From Telopea speciosissima (lineage: Eukaryota > Streptophyta > Magnoliopsida > Proteales > Proteaceae), in NCBI RefSeq assembly GCF_018873765.1, contig NC_057922.1:16009563-16073562 (forward strand): DNA of 64,000 bases. The letters are read 5' to 3'. Below are positions 37,205 through 48,000 of the stretch, piece by piece. Position numbers and translations under genes: made by a program. The notes under the pieces are model-generated. The model worked only from the letters and a program-made list of their open reading frames with translations. It did not search any database and was not told the origin of the DNA. Positions within the stretch are counted from its first letter, which is position 1. Every line of letters begins with the position of its first letter.

Positions 37205-39311
37205 ATGGGTGAGATTTCTGGAACTAATTTAAACCTCTCCAAATCCATGGAAGAAATTGTTGTTAATATCAAAGAAGGTGGTGAGGTCATAAATGAAGAG
37301 TCCCTCAATTCTTCTGGTTCTCCAAGAACAATCAAGAGAGAAGGATCAGGCTTTTCTGTCTCTGTACCTTTCTTACAGAAGGTATTTTAAAAAAAAAAAA
37401 CTTAGAAGCCTTTCTTGGGTTAAAAATTTTTTTTTTTTAAAAATTATGGAAACTGTCATTTTTACTATGAGAGAACTTTGTTTGATTGGGTGCAGCTGCT
37501 AGCAGAGGTGTTTGGTACATTTTTTATGGTATTTGCAGGGTGTGGGGTCATGGTAGTGAATGTGATCAAACCCGGTCAGGTGAGTGTCGTTAGCATGTCA
37601 TTGGTTTGGGGATTTGGGGCGATGGCCATGGTGTACTCTCTGGGTCACATTTCTGGCGCCCACTTCAACCCCGCTGCCAGCATAGCCTTCGCTACCTGCG
37701 GGAGATTTCCATGGAAACAGGTGAACCCGCAATCGCCATTAATGTCTACCTTAAATAGAACTGATTGGAGAACAAGGATCCATGTTACTTGAGAGCACGG
37801 ATCATGTCCTTGTACAAGTACGATCCAAAGCCCTCCAGGACCAGTCACATGGAATCCACTCTGAATGGGTACCACTCAAATGAAACATGATTTTATTTTT
37901 TGATGGGGTTCTCATTTTATTTCTTAATCATTTGTTGAAATATTTTAATGGCTAAGCTTAGAAAGGGAGTTTTGTGGGCCATTTGAGAGGTACCCATTCA
38001 CTAAACTAATAAGTAAAGGGGGATTCAAAGAAAAGATGATCCCTACAATCCAACTCTGCCCAACAGAAACAACAATATGGGGCAACCATTATGGATCTCC
38101 TTCTAAGTTGATCTTTTGTAAGGAGGACATCAACCAAACATCTCCAAGTTGTGAATGAGCTAGAAGTGAATAGACCAGAAGAGTTGGCTATCAACCTTAT
38201 AATAGCCGATTCAGCCTCGCCCTGTATCCTAATTCCACTCTTTTGATGTACATTGGCAGGTACCAGCCTATGCAGCTGCACAACTTCTTGGATCAATACT
38301 TGCAACTATAACTCTTAGACTACTATATGGCACAGAAGAGAGTCTTTATTTCGGGTCGACACCGTCAGGTTCAGATATGCAAGCATTCGGGATGGAGTTT
38401 ATCATTGCTTTCTACCTCATGTTTGTTATATCTGGTGTTGCGACCGATAGCCGAGCGGTCAGTTCTTCTAAACCTAATTACACTAAATTCTACTTGTTAT
38501 GTGAGACCTTTTTTGGAACAATACACTATGTAAATGAAATTCCTTTACATTTAAAATGCCTAAAATACCCTTAAACTCATAATACAATTGTTGCTCCACT
38601 AACCAACGATCCTTCACCCATGTTTTAAAATAACAAATTAAACATCATAGGGTTAATAATAACTTCTTTAAGGTTATCTTCAAATTCAATATTTAACTTT
38701 GCTTGGTTGTGACCATTGCAGATTGGAGAACTTGCTGGGCTTGCAATTGGGGCAATTGTGATAGTAGATGTGAATATCGCTGGGTATTACCCCACTTAAT
38801 TTCCATATTAATTTACCTTACTAAATCATTCACCCTTCATAAAAAAAATTAAAAATAAAAATAAAAATCATCATATACTATAGCTGTGTTTGGTATGTAT
38901 TTTTGGAATGCATTCTAGGTCAATTTCGCATTCTAGGTCAATTTGTTGTTTTTATCGTATGAGAATGCAAAATCGACCTAGAATACATTCCAAGAATACA
39001 TACCAAACACAGCCTACGATACATGTGTGTTACTGATGGAAAATGTGAATTTGGACAGGTTAATTTCAGGGTCATCAATGAACCCAGCAAGGAGTTTGGG
39101 GCCTGCGATCATATGGAACCGTTACAATTCGGTATGGGTTTACATAGTGGCACCGATATGTGGGATGACTAGTGGTGCATGGGCTTACAATCTTATCAGG
39201 TTCACAAACAAGCCCTTGCGTGAGATCACAAGGAGTGGATCTTTCCTCAAGAGTGTAGGTTCATTACGAAAGATCTCTAATCCAAAGACAAAACAAGAAT
39301 TTCCTCTGTAG
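37205..39311 (+). CDS. NIP-type aquaporin (nodulin-26-like intrinsic protein)
   Basis: Five exons, 37205-37381, 37496-37720, 38260-38457, 38722-38783 and 39059-39311, join in phase into 304 aa, matching the usual five-exon NIP layout. The cytosolic N-terminus (1-59) is acidic. The pore motifs are NPA at 117-119 (HISGAHFNPAAS) and 229-231 (GSSMNPARSLGPA), with the filter Arg at 232. Trp97 in SLVWGFG fits the helix-2 filter Trp of NIP subgroup I, whose members conduct water, glycerol and metalloids such as arsenite. The C-terminus has REITRSGSFLKSV, like the CDPK site of nodulin-26. After the first NPA the residues are Ala-Ser rather than the common Val-Thr. The donor of exon 3 is GTCAGT, slightly weak. 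Membrane channel; the substrate is inferred only. Confidence 0.93.
38000..38240 (-). mobile_element. L1-type zinc-binding (zf-RVT) fragment in NIP intron 2
   Basis: The minus strand reads SSSFTTWRCLVDVLLTKDQL, RRRSIMV then YCCFCWAELDCRDHLFF, the zinc-binding RVT block with C..C and H spacing typical of plant L1 elements. The fragment ends within about 20 bp of the acceptor at 38259. Confidence 0.75.
38881..39014. mobile_element. MITE 1 near NIP (intron 4)
   Basis: TAGCTGTGTTTGGTATGTAT at the left end recurs inverted at the right (ATACATACCAAACACAGCCTA). Inverted similarity extends through TTCTAGGTC.ATTT.GCATTC to a short central loop. It is about 134 bp and lies in NIP intron 4, 45 bp before the last exon. 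Confidence 0.85.
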
Positions 39312-39570
39312 TAATCATGTAACTCTCTCTCTATTCGAAAGCTAACCAAAAGAGCCATTTGATCCTTTATTTTCTGTCTCCTATATTCCAACATGATTTT
39401 CCCATGTATAGGTGGTTACGAAAAGATTGTAACTTTACTTTTTTACCCTTTAATACAATTAGTTTTTTTTTTCAACGCGGGTAAATCGTGTCATTTCACA
39501 TAAAAATGCATTACATGCTACATTGATGTCTTTTATTAATTATTAGAAATGTTTTTTTCCCACTATATTA

Positions 39571-39684
39571 AGGCTATGTTTGGTATGCATTCTGGGTCGA
39601 TTTCGCATTCTTAAACGATAAAAACAACTATTTTTATCATCTGAGAATGCGAAATCGACCCAGAATGCGTACCAAATACAACCT
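39571..39684. mobile_element. MITE 2 downstream of NIP
   Basis: AGGCTATGTTTGGTATGCAT and TCTGGGTCGATTTCGCATTC form a hairpin with AGAATGCGAAATCGACCCAG and the right end ACCAAATACAACCT. It belongs to the same family as the copy at 38881-39014 and follows the NIP stop codon by about 260 bp. Confidence 0.88.
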
Positions 39685-39689
39685 AAATA

Positions 39690-41070
39690 ACTTTTGAGAA
39701 TAAGACAACTGACAATTAAAAGAAGGTTAAATGACATTCGATTTCCTATGAATAATTTTGAATGGACTACTTGTTTCTTGTTTTCATTGAGTAGCTATAC
39801 ATGATTAGAAGATCATTAAATTAAGACAAAATACACACTGATGCTTTAAGTAATGCAGTTTGGAAACGTGAGTCCAATTATCGAATTCTTCAAGAAACGA
39901 TATTGGACCGTACTTCCATTCAGTGGTCAAATTTTAGTCCAAAATAATTAATGAAAATGGATCAAACTCTGATTAAAAGTTTAAATAAAATTAGGAAAAT
40001 ATGAAAATGAATACAAAATGTGATCTTTTGTAATTTTAGCCATTTCCTCTACTCATTGTAAGCTGAAATTGTACTAATGAGATGCTCGCTTGATCCTCAA
40101 TCACGACAACCTTTATAATGTTATACAAAAATTAGATATAACTAATTATTTGAATGGTAAAACTTAAACATTTTAGAAGTATGTTTTTCTTGAGGTTGAT
40201 GTGATCACCCTGTGATTGGATTTTGGGTTCATCATTATTGACACCCAAACCCCATTGTTCATGGTGAGAATGAAATACCCTTCTTGGATTCAGTTAGACG
40301 GTTTAGATACTTATTGTGAGGGGATTCTTCTTCACCATGGGGTCAAAGTACCAGTAGCCATATATAAAGCTTCTAAAAGCAAAGAACTGAAATTTGTGTA
40401 GGGCTAAGGAATCAGTACAATTTTTCCCTTTATTTATTTAAAGGACTAAAAATTTGTAAAAACATGAAAACCTCTATGGATGTACAATTGTATAATAAAA
40501 GCAAATATTTTTTTTTTTTATAGAAAGTAGGGTTGCAAGTTGCAACAACGTTGGGTTGGGCTGGGCCTTTTAAAACCCCAGTCCAACTCTATGTCCTCTT
40601 AGCTGGGCCCAGACCCAGTCCGACTCTGACTTAAAACCAAAAAAATTCAATCTTGACCCACCCTTAGGGTCGGGCCAGGTTGACCCAGATTGGCCCTAAC
40701 CATGGGGGAAGGAGGTGCATAGACTGGCCAGACTGGGAAAAAAACGAAGAAGAAGAATATAGAAAGAAAGAAAGACAAACAAGAAGAAAGAAGGCGGCAA
40801 AGGAGGAAGAAGAATAAGAAGAACGAACATGAACGAACATTCATTACATCTTTTGCTTTTTTCTCCCTGTGAATGCAACTCATCATCCATGCGTGTGGAC
40901 CTCACACGGACTTGAAAATCTTCTTTTAGAGCCATTTTTCTCTCTCTTTGGGGCCGGTGTGCCAAAAAGAAAGAAAAGGATATCCCCTCAGATAATATCT
41001 TGGACTTGGAGGCCATGGCGTGACTAATTAACTGATACAAAATTACCTACCATTTTGTAACAGTACTAAT
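39690..41070. other. NIP 3' flank, no gene seen
   Basis: AT-rich DNA. 40540-40710 has GGGCTGGGCC/GGGCCCAGACCCAG words like the ends of some hAT-type MITEs. 40735-40830 is a purine-rich GAAGAAGAA tract that creates false Lys/Phe-rich frames. No gene recognised. Confidence 0.5.
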
Positions 41071-41075
41071 CGCAG

Positions 41076-41172
41076 CGTAGGCTGTGCCCAGGCATATGGG
41101 GTGGGCGCAATGACCATTCTATCTCCTGAGTGGCAAGCCCATGTGTCTGGGCACAGCCTGCAACAGAGAACA
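41076..41172. repeat. Foldback repeat of the TGTGCCCAGACACATGG family
   Basis: GTAGGCTGTGCCCAGGCATA at the left pairs with CATGTGTCTGGGCACAGCCT at the right around a 40-bp core with GCGCAATGACCATTCT. It is followed by GAGAACATTCTCCCC. Related pieces occur at about 46105-46240, 47040-47175, 55055-55180, 60850-60890 and 61310-61335. Confidence 0.7.
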
Positions 41173-42314
41173 TTCTCCCCAATACTAATTACTAAAGAAG
41201 GGTAAAGCAGTTTATAACGGGCCTACTCCAATCTACAAATGCAAAACCATAGATGCTATTGGAGGAATGAAAGAGAATAAACGAAATGTGGAATTGTGAA
41301 TGGACCACAAAGAAAGCATTTTTCTTTTAAAAGCTTTTTGGAAACCATTTGAGTGATGTGCGACCCGGAGCCGGAGTGGTTGTCTCCATCCACTGGTAGG
41401 TGAAGACTAGCGGAGCAATCAGAGTGGGATCCAGATCGTCTACGGTGCTACGAGCAGAGCGCCCTGCAATGACCGCCTTACCTCTGCCCGAGCACCTTGC
41501 CCGAGCGGGGGTAAGACGGTCATTGCAGGGCACCTTATTTGTGTGCTGCTCAGACCGCTACGGGCAGGACGCCGTAAACGATCTAAATCCATTAGAGTGA
41601 CTATTGCCTTAGATAAGGGGATTTGGGGGTTTCGTTTTCCTTGTAGTGTTTAGAAAAAACCCAAAAAAAAAACCCCATTTTGAAGTCAATGAAGGAAAAA
41701 ATAATAAAGTCAAGGGAGGAAAAATTACTCAAATCCTCCATTGTAGTCAATAAAATCAAGTGGTACAATGATAGGAAATTGAAAATAAAGGAAAACCAAC
41801 CAACCGAGTCTATTTCTAAGGAGAGAGATTTGAAAGATCGGTTTATACACTAATGCAATGTGTTAAGTCTACAGGGCAAAGCTGAAGATAATTCACTCTA
41901 TAATTGAAGAAGATACGATGTGAGTGGGTGTGTACCAGCGCTCAAACACAGCTCGGTGCAAAAAGATTGCTACACCCCTGGACCTTTCTACCTTTCTACT
42001 GTTTTAGGTGGTGTGACGGTCATTTTATGCAGAGTTGTGTCTAGACACCAATACACACCTACATACAACACCAGTTAGCGTTCTTTCTCCCTTAAATTTT
42101 ATTCTTATACACCATTTGACCAGAAAATGCCTAATATATAACTAATAACGTCTTAAGTGATCCATCAACATTAGCAAAGATTTTTTTTTTTCCTGGTGGC
42201 GATGGGGGTAAAGAGTACCAATTTGTCAAAAGGAAAGAAAGAAAAGAAACGAAAAGACAAACCCATTCGAGTCAATTTCAAACTGGGTGTGTGAATCCAA
42301 ATGAATCACTGCCG

Positions 42315-42324
42315 TTATAAATTA
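42315..42324 (+). promoter_or_regulatory. Candidate TATA box of RLK1
   Basis: TTATAAATTA preceded by GCCG lies about 95 bp before the RLK1 start codon. The same box and the following AAATCAGTTTTGTCTTCTG leader are duplicated upstream of RLK2 at 50091-50180, which supports its role. Confidence 0.6.
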
Positions 42325-42418
42325 GGGATCCGAGCAGCAGTTAAAGTTGCAACCCACCCCCAACTCCCCCAATAACCCAGAAATCAGTTTTGTCTTCTGT
42401 ACTTTGCAAGGCGAAACC

Positions 42419-45400
42419 ATGATTAATGCATCACCACCATCATCATCCTCCTTTGAAAGAGATAAACAACTATTCAGTCTCCTCCTTTTATTGGTCTTCC
42501 TTTTCGCCACGTCCATTAATGCTGCTCTTCCTTCTTCTTCATTTAGAGTTGCTTCCGCTTCCATTAATTATGGTTTTGATCAAAGAGAAGCAATGGAGGC
42601 TCTCCTTCAATGGAAGTCCAGCCTTATTCTTCGTTATAACAATTCCCAACCACTACTCCCTTCATGGACGATACAGATGATGGCAAATGGAAGCAGAAGC
42701 AGCCCATGCAAATGGGAGGGAATTACTTGCAATGAGGAAGGAGTCATCACCATAATAAACCTCTCCCGAATGGATTTGAAAGGTACGCTCCATGACTTTA
42801 ACTTCTCATCCTTCCCTAACCTCCTCCGTTTTGATCTCCATAGAAACTCACTTTTTGGTCTCATCCCTCCCACCATTGCCAACCTTTCCCAACTCACCCA
42901 CCTCTATCTCTACAAAAACAATTTCAACGCCTCAATCCCTGCTACTTTAGCCACTCTGAACCACCTGGCTACTCTACAGCTCAGTTACAATCAACTTTCT
43001 GGTTCAATTCCGGCGTCTATTGGAAACTTGACATATCTTACTGTACTTAGTTTGTATAGCAACAGTCTCAGTGGTTCAATTCCGGCGTCTTTGGGAAACT
43101 TGACATCTCTTACTGTACTTTCTTTGTATAGCAATGGTCTCACTGGTTCAATTCCGGCGTCTTTTGGAAACTTGACATCTCTTGCTATACTTTCTTTGTA
43201 TAGCAATAGTCTCAGTGGCTCAATTCCTGCTTCTTTTGGAAACTTGAGATCTCTTACTGCACTTAATTTGAGTAACAATAGTCTCACTGGCTCAATTCCT
43301 CTTTCTTTAGGAAATTTGACCAATCTATTTTATATTGGTGTTCATAACAACCAATTGTCCGGTCAAGTACCTCAGGAAATCAACAATCTTACAAAATTGG
43401 AATTCTTGCAACTTGGAAGTAATCATTTTAACGGGTATTTACCACAACATATATGTAAAGGGGGTTATTCAGAACTACAATATATTTCTGTAGATAGTAA
43501 CTATTTCATAGGCCCGATACCCAAAAGCATGAGAAATTGCACCAGCCTAATAAGAGCCCGACTTGATAATAACCATCTCACTGGAAACGTATCAGAAGTC
43601 TTCGGTGTTTACCCCAATTTAGATTACATCGATCTGAGCTACAATCAATTCTATGGGGAGGTTTCACAGAATTGGGCCAAGTGCCTAAAATTAACAAACC
43701 TAAAAATCTCAGGAAACAAGATTTCCGGTCAAATACCACCAGAGCTTGGAGAGTTAACTCAACTGCATGGACTTGAGGTTTCTTCCAATCTCTTGGTAGG
43801 TCAGATTCCAATAGAAATGGGGAGGCTTAGCTCTTTGGTGACACTAAAGTTAAACGATAACCAACTCTCTGGCATAGTACCTAAGGAGTTGGGATTGTTC
43901 TCCAACCTTCAGCATCTTGACCTCTCAATGAACAATCTAAGTGGATCAGTTCCAAATCAACTAGGGAAATATTGCACGGATCTTCTTTATTTGAACTTGA
44001 GCAAGAATAAATTCAGCGGAAGCATTCCAGTTGAATTTGGAAATTTAGTTTCCCTACAGATACTACTGGACCTTAGCGGTAACTTGTTCACAGGAAAGAT
44101 CCCTTCGCAGCTTGGAAGCTTGGACAAGCTAACAAATTTGAATCTCTCTCATAACAAGTTGCTCGGTTCCATTCCATCAACTTTCACTGCAATGCTCAGT
44201 TTGATAACCATTGATGTATCCTACAATGAGTTAGAGGGTCCTCTACCTGATAATCGAGCCTTCCAAAATGCTCCAATGGAAGCTTTCATTCACAATAAAG
44301 GTTTGTGCGGCAATGCCACAGGTTTGCGACCTTGCAATATTTCTAAGCAATCCCCCAAAAAAGAGAGACACAAAGCCGTGTTCCTTATGATCATATCTCT
44401 CTTATTAGCAGTACTATTGTTTCTTCTATTTGCATTTCTTGGGACATTTTTGTTTTATCGTTGTCGAAGGGAGAGATGCATGGAAGAGGAGAACCCAATT
44501 ACAAACCAACAACAACGTAGAGATGTGTTTACAATATGGAACTATGATGGGAGAATAGCATACCAAGACATCATTGAAGCAACTGAGCAGTTTGACTCCA
44601 AATATTGCATTGGTGTGGGAAGACATGGAAGTGTTTATAAAGCAGAGTTGTCATTAGGTCAATTAGTAGCAGTCAAGAAGTTTGCCGCCTCTTCTTCAGA
44701 TGGCGATGAGATTTCAGATCCAGAAACTTTCAGAAACGAAATTCAAATTATGACAGAAGTGCGACATCGAAACATCGTAAAGTTGTATGGTTTCTGTTCA
44801 CATGTGAGGCACTCATTTTTGGTTTATGAATACGTGGTGAGAGGAAGCTTGGCTAAGATCCTTAGCATAGAGGAAGAAGCGACAGAATTGGATTGGACTA
44901 AAAGGGTTAACATTGTCAAAGGTGTTGCTCAGGCTCTAGCTTACATGCACCATGATTGCTCACCCATAATAATTCATCGAGACATATCTAGCAACAATAT
45001 TTTGTTGGATTTAGACTTTGAGCCTCATGTCTCGGATTTTGGCGTTAGTAGAATTCTAAAATCTAATTCATCCCTTTGGACAACTCTTGCTGGAACATAT
45101 GGATACGTTGCGCCAGGTTCTCTCTCTCTCTCTCTTGGATTTTCATCCTCTTAAGTGCGGTGCATTGCCTAGTGCACCTTTAAAGTGCATCGGTCGGTGC
45201 ATCGCACTTGAGACTTGGATTTTTATCCTCCCAAGTGTGGTACATTGCTCAATGCACCTTTAAAGTGCATCGGATGGTGTACCACACTTGAGACTTGGAT
45301 TTTTATCCTCCCAAGTGCAATGACCACCGTCTGGTGCATTTTAGAGGTGCACTGGGCAGTGCACCATACTTGAGAGGATAAAGGTTCCTCTCTCTGTAGG

Positions 45401-45805
45401 TGTGAGAAACCCATTCTTATTTTTATTTATTTCATTTGTTTGATTTATTCTGCAGAACTTGCTTACACAATGAGGGTGACTGAAAAATGTGATGTCTATA
45501 GCTTTGGCATAGTAACATTGGAAGTGATAATGGGAAAGCATCCTGGAGAACTTATCGCAACTTTGTCATCGTCATCCTCTTCAACATTGCCATCTATTGA
45601 GAAAAACATATTGTTGAAGGATATACTTGATCAACGTATCTCACCTCCCATAAATCAAGTTGATGAGAAATTAATTTTGATTATGAAGTTGGCATTTTCT
45701 TGTTTGCATGAAAATCCACAATCTCGGCCAACAATGCAACAAGTGTCACAAGAGCTATCAATTTGCAATGTTTCCCAAAGCAATTCCACACAAAAACTTT
45801 GGTAG
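42419..45805 (+). CDS. RLK1: MIK2-like LRR receptor-like kinase
   Basis: Two exons, 42419-45116 and 45456-45805, give 1015 aa; the intron splits APE of the kinase (GCGCCAG|GT ... CAG|AACTT), a conserved position in this group. Residues about 15-37 form a signal peptide ([15 protein letters not shown]), followed by an LRR N-cap with a CKWEGITC cysteine pair, about twenty 24-residue LRRs, a second cap ([12 protein letters not shown]), a membrane segment at about 652-680 and a Ser/Thr kinase. Kinase: GVGRHGSV loop, Lys753 in VAVKK, HRD at 853-855, DFG at 873-875, APE across the splice. It should sit in the plasma membrane; the Arabidopsis relative MIK2 senses SCOOP peptides, but paralogues vary, so the ligand is unknown. 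Oddity: SPIIIHRD has one more Ile than the paralogue's SPIIHRD. Confidence 0.92.
43001..43360 (+). repeat. 72-bp tandem repeats within RLK1 LRR domain
   Basis: Units start at 43001, 43073, 43145, 43217 and 43289, each GGTTCAATTCCGGCGTCT-like followed by GGAAACTTGACATCTCTTAC and TTTGTATAGCAA. Each codes for one 24-residue LRR. Nucleotide identity between neighbours is much higher than between other LRRs in the gene. Confidence 0.88.
45134..45378. repeat. 80-bp palindromic tandem repeats in the RLK1 intron
   Basis: Three units start at 45134, 45214 and 45294 with CTTGGATTTT.ATCCTC.. and end ..CACTTGAGA or ..TACTTGAGA. Each unit is itself an imperfect palindrome (AAGTGCGGTGCATTGC pairing with GGTGCATCGCACTT; GTGCACCTTTAAAGTGCA in the middle). 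A CT run precedes them. The RLK2 intron lacks them and has a CT/CA microsatellite there. Confidence 0.88.
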
Positions 45806-48000
45806 AACTATTGAATCGATCTTGAGGTATGATTTTTTTTTTATTATAAAGAATTTGTGTGTAATTGAAGCTTGTTTATGTTTTTTCTTCCTATGTGTGT
45901 GGTATGTGGTGAAGAATGCTGCTTGTATTATTATGACAGTCGAGCATGATGAGATTTTATGTTTTTGTCACGATTTTCTTGTTTTTATTTTTTCTGCAAT
46001 TTGAGTGGCCTTTTATGTGTTGACTATTCTTAATTATATGTGTTGTGTGTTCTAGATGTAATTCTGAAGGATATTAGTTTTATGGGGCACTGTTTTTTGC
46101 CCAAGAGCGCACGGGGTCGCAGGCTGTGCCCAGACACATGGGGCGGTGCAGTCATTTCGACCATTCAGGGGGGCAGGTGGCCATTTCGTCCACCCCCATG
46201 TGTCGGGAATCGGGATGCATCTTGCACCCCCAATGCGGAGAACATTTCCCCTAGTTTTATTACATGAAATTTATGTTTACTATCTATAAGTGCTATACAA
46301 CTCTTTCCAATCCATGTCTTGTTCATTTTTACTAGTGATTTATGATTTGGTTAGTTGCTGAAGTCATGTTCTCAATTCATCAGGGCTAAGGATCGAACCA
46401 TTAATAGATTACGAAATTTGAACTGAGCTGTAACCAAGCATAGCAAAATCTATGAAGATTAGACCTCTTAATACAAAAACTTGCCTAACTGCCTCTAATA
46501 TGATACGTAAATATCATGCAATAACAAAGAAGACTAGTAAGATTGCGTATTTTTTGGTTAAGAGATTGGGAATACTAACCAAGATTATAACAATTCCTAC
46601 CAATAAAAAAAACAAAAAAACCAAGATTATAACAATTTAAAAATTTTGGGGTTCACCATGCAAATTAAAGATTCTCCATTCAAATTTTGAAATTCACCAC
46701 GGTGGAATGAATTTTTCTTTTGTGGCCCTCAAAACAAATCTCCCCATGGATGCAAGACAATTGTTGGAGAGAGAGAGAGAGAGAGGAATGTCGAAAAACT
46801 TGAAAGTCTGATTCTAATACTTTTTAGCCCAATCATGAATTAATAATCTATATCTTGATATTTTCACTTACAACAGGAAGTGGATTCCATTTTGAGTATC
46901 TCTTTCGTACACAGGTAAATACCATGAGTCAAGTGCATTGGTATATAGTCTATCAACATCAACCAACAATACCTAACTAGAACAATAAGAACCTCCCATG
47001 TATGGGAGCCAACTCAAATGCAATCTATTATGAAGAACGTTGCCAACGCGGCCCCTACACAAATGTGGGGGCAATGAGAGCACGCGTAAGGGCATTAACA
47101 AGGGTGATATTTTCTCATTTAAGGGGTTGGGGAGGTCATTTTGTGCGGTCTTGTGTCTGGGCGTAGGCTACATTAAATTACACGTCACCCCCTGGTTTTC
47201 AAACGAACTCAAATCACCCCCTGGTTTTTGAAAATACTCAAATCATCCCCTGTATTAGACCCCAATATGACAAATTAGTCCTTATCGTTAATTTTATGCT
47301 GTTAAGTGATGCTGTTAGCCAGTTAAATAAATTTAAATCCCTAAACTACCCTTGACTCCCAAACATAGATTTTGAAGGGTAGTATTGTAAATTTAATTCT
47401 AATGTATTAATACAAGGGTAAAATAATCTTTTCACACCAGTAACTAATAGCAGACTAACATTGTTACTGTAGAGGGGGACGGATGAGTATTCTACGGCCA
47501 CGGCCATGGCCACGGCCCATGTGTGAAAATCACCCCAGACCCTATGCCCTTTATAAGCTATATGAGTTCATATTAGTTCACCATTTCACTTGTCCCTAAT
47601 CAATATGAGACTAAACTTGAAGAGGTTCTTATGCCTTTCCAAATTTCCTTACAAGTTTACATAAGATGTCTATGGTTCAAATCACCATACATTACACAAG
47701 TGTTTCCAAACAAACAAAATGGAGGGAACTAGTTTTTCATGTTTGAAACTTTAACATTTCAAAAAAAGAATCTTTTGAAAACACAAATCCAACATGTTCA
47801 GGCTCAAGGCGGGCCAGAGTGGGCTTGGGCAGTTAAGGCTAAACTTGCACCCTAATGGAAAGTACTAATTAAACCATTTACTTTATTTATTTCTCAGGAA
47901 GGTGGATGGTGTTTGCTTTAACGAAGCTGAGTGTTTGGGTAGCGGCAAGAGCTGTCCCTTCGTGTGAGAGAACCATAATGCACTAACATTGTCGGAAACC
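45806..48000. other. RLK1 3' flank: repeats, no gene seen
   Basis: 46060-46260 carries a member of the TGTGCCCAGACACATGG repeat family and is duplicated behind RLK2 (55010-55180). 46770-46788 is a short GA run. 47160-47300 has repeated CACCCCCTGGTTTT..AAA.TCAAATCA words like a MITE end. A GCC/ATGG palindrome (GGCCACGGCCATGGCCACGG) lies at 47497-47520. No coding exon found. Confidence 0.5.

Noticed and set aside
40647-41040. Phe/Leu-rich membrane protein on the minus strand
   Set aside because: The hydrophobic stretch comes from a GAAGAAGAA purine tract on the plus strand; there are no splice signals or homology.
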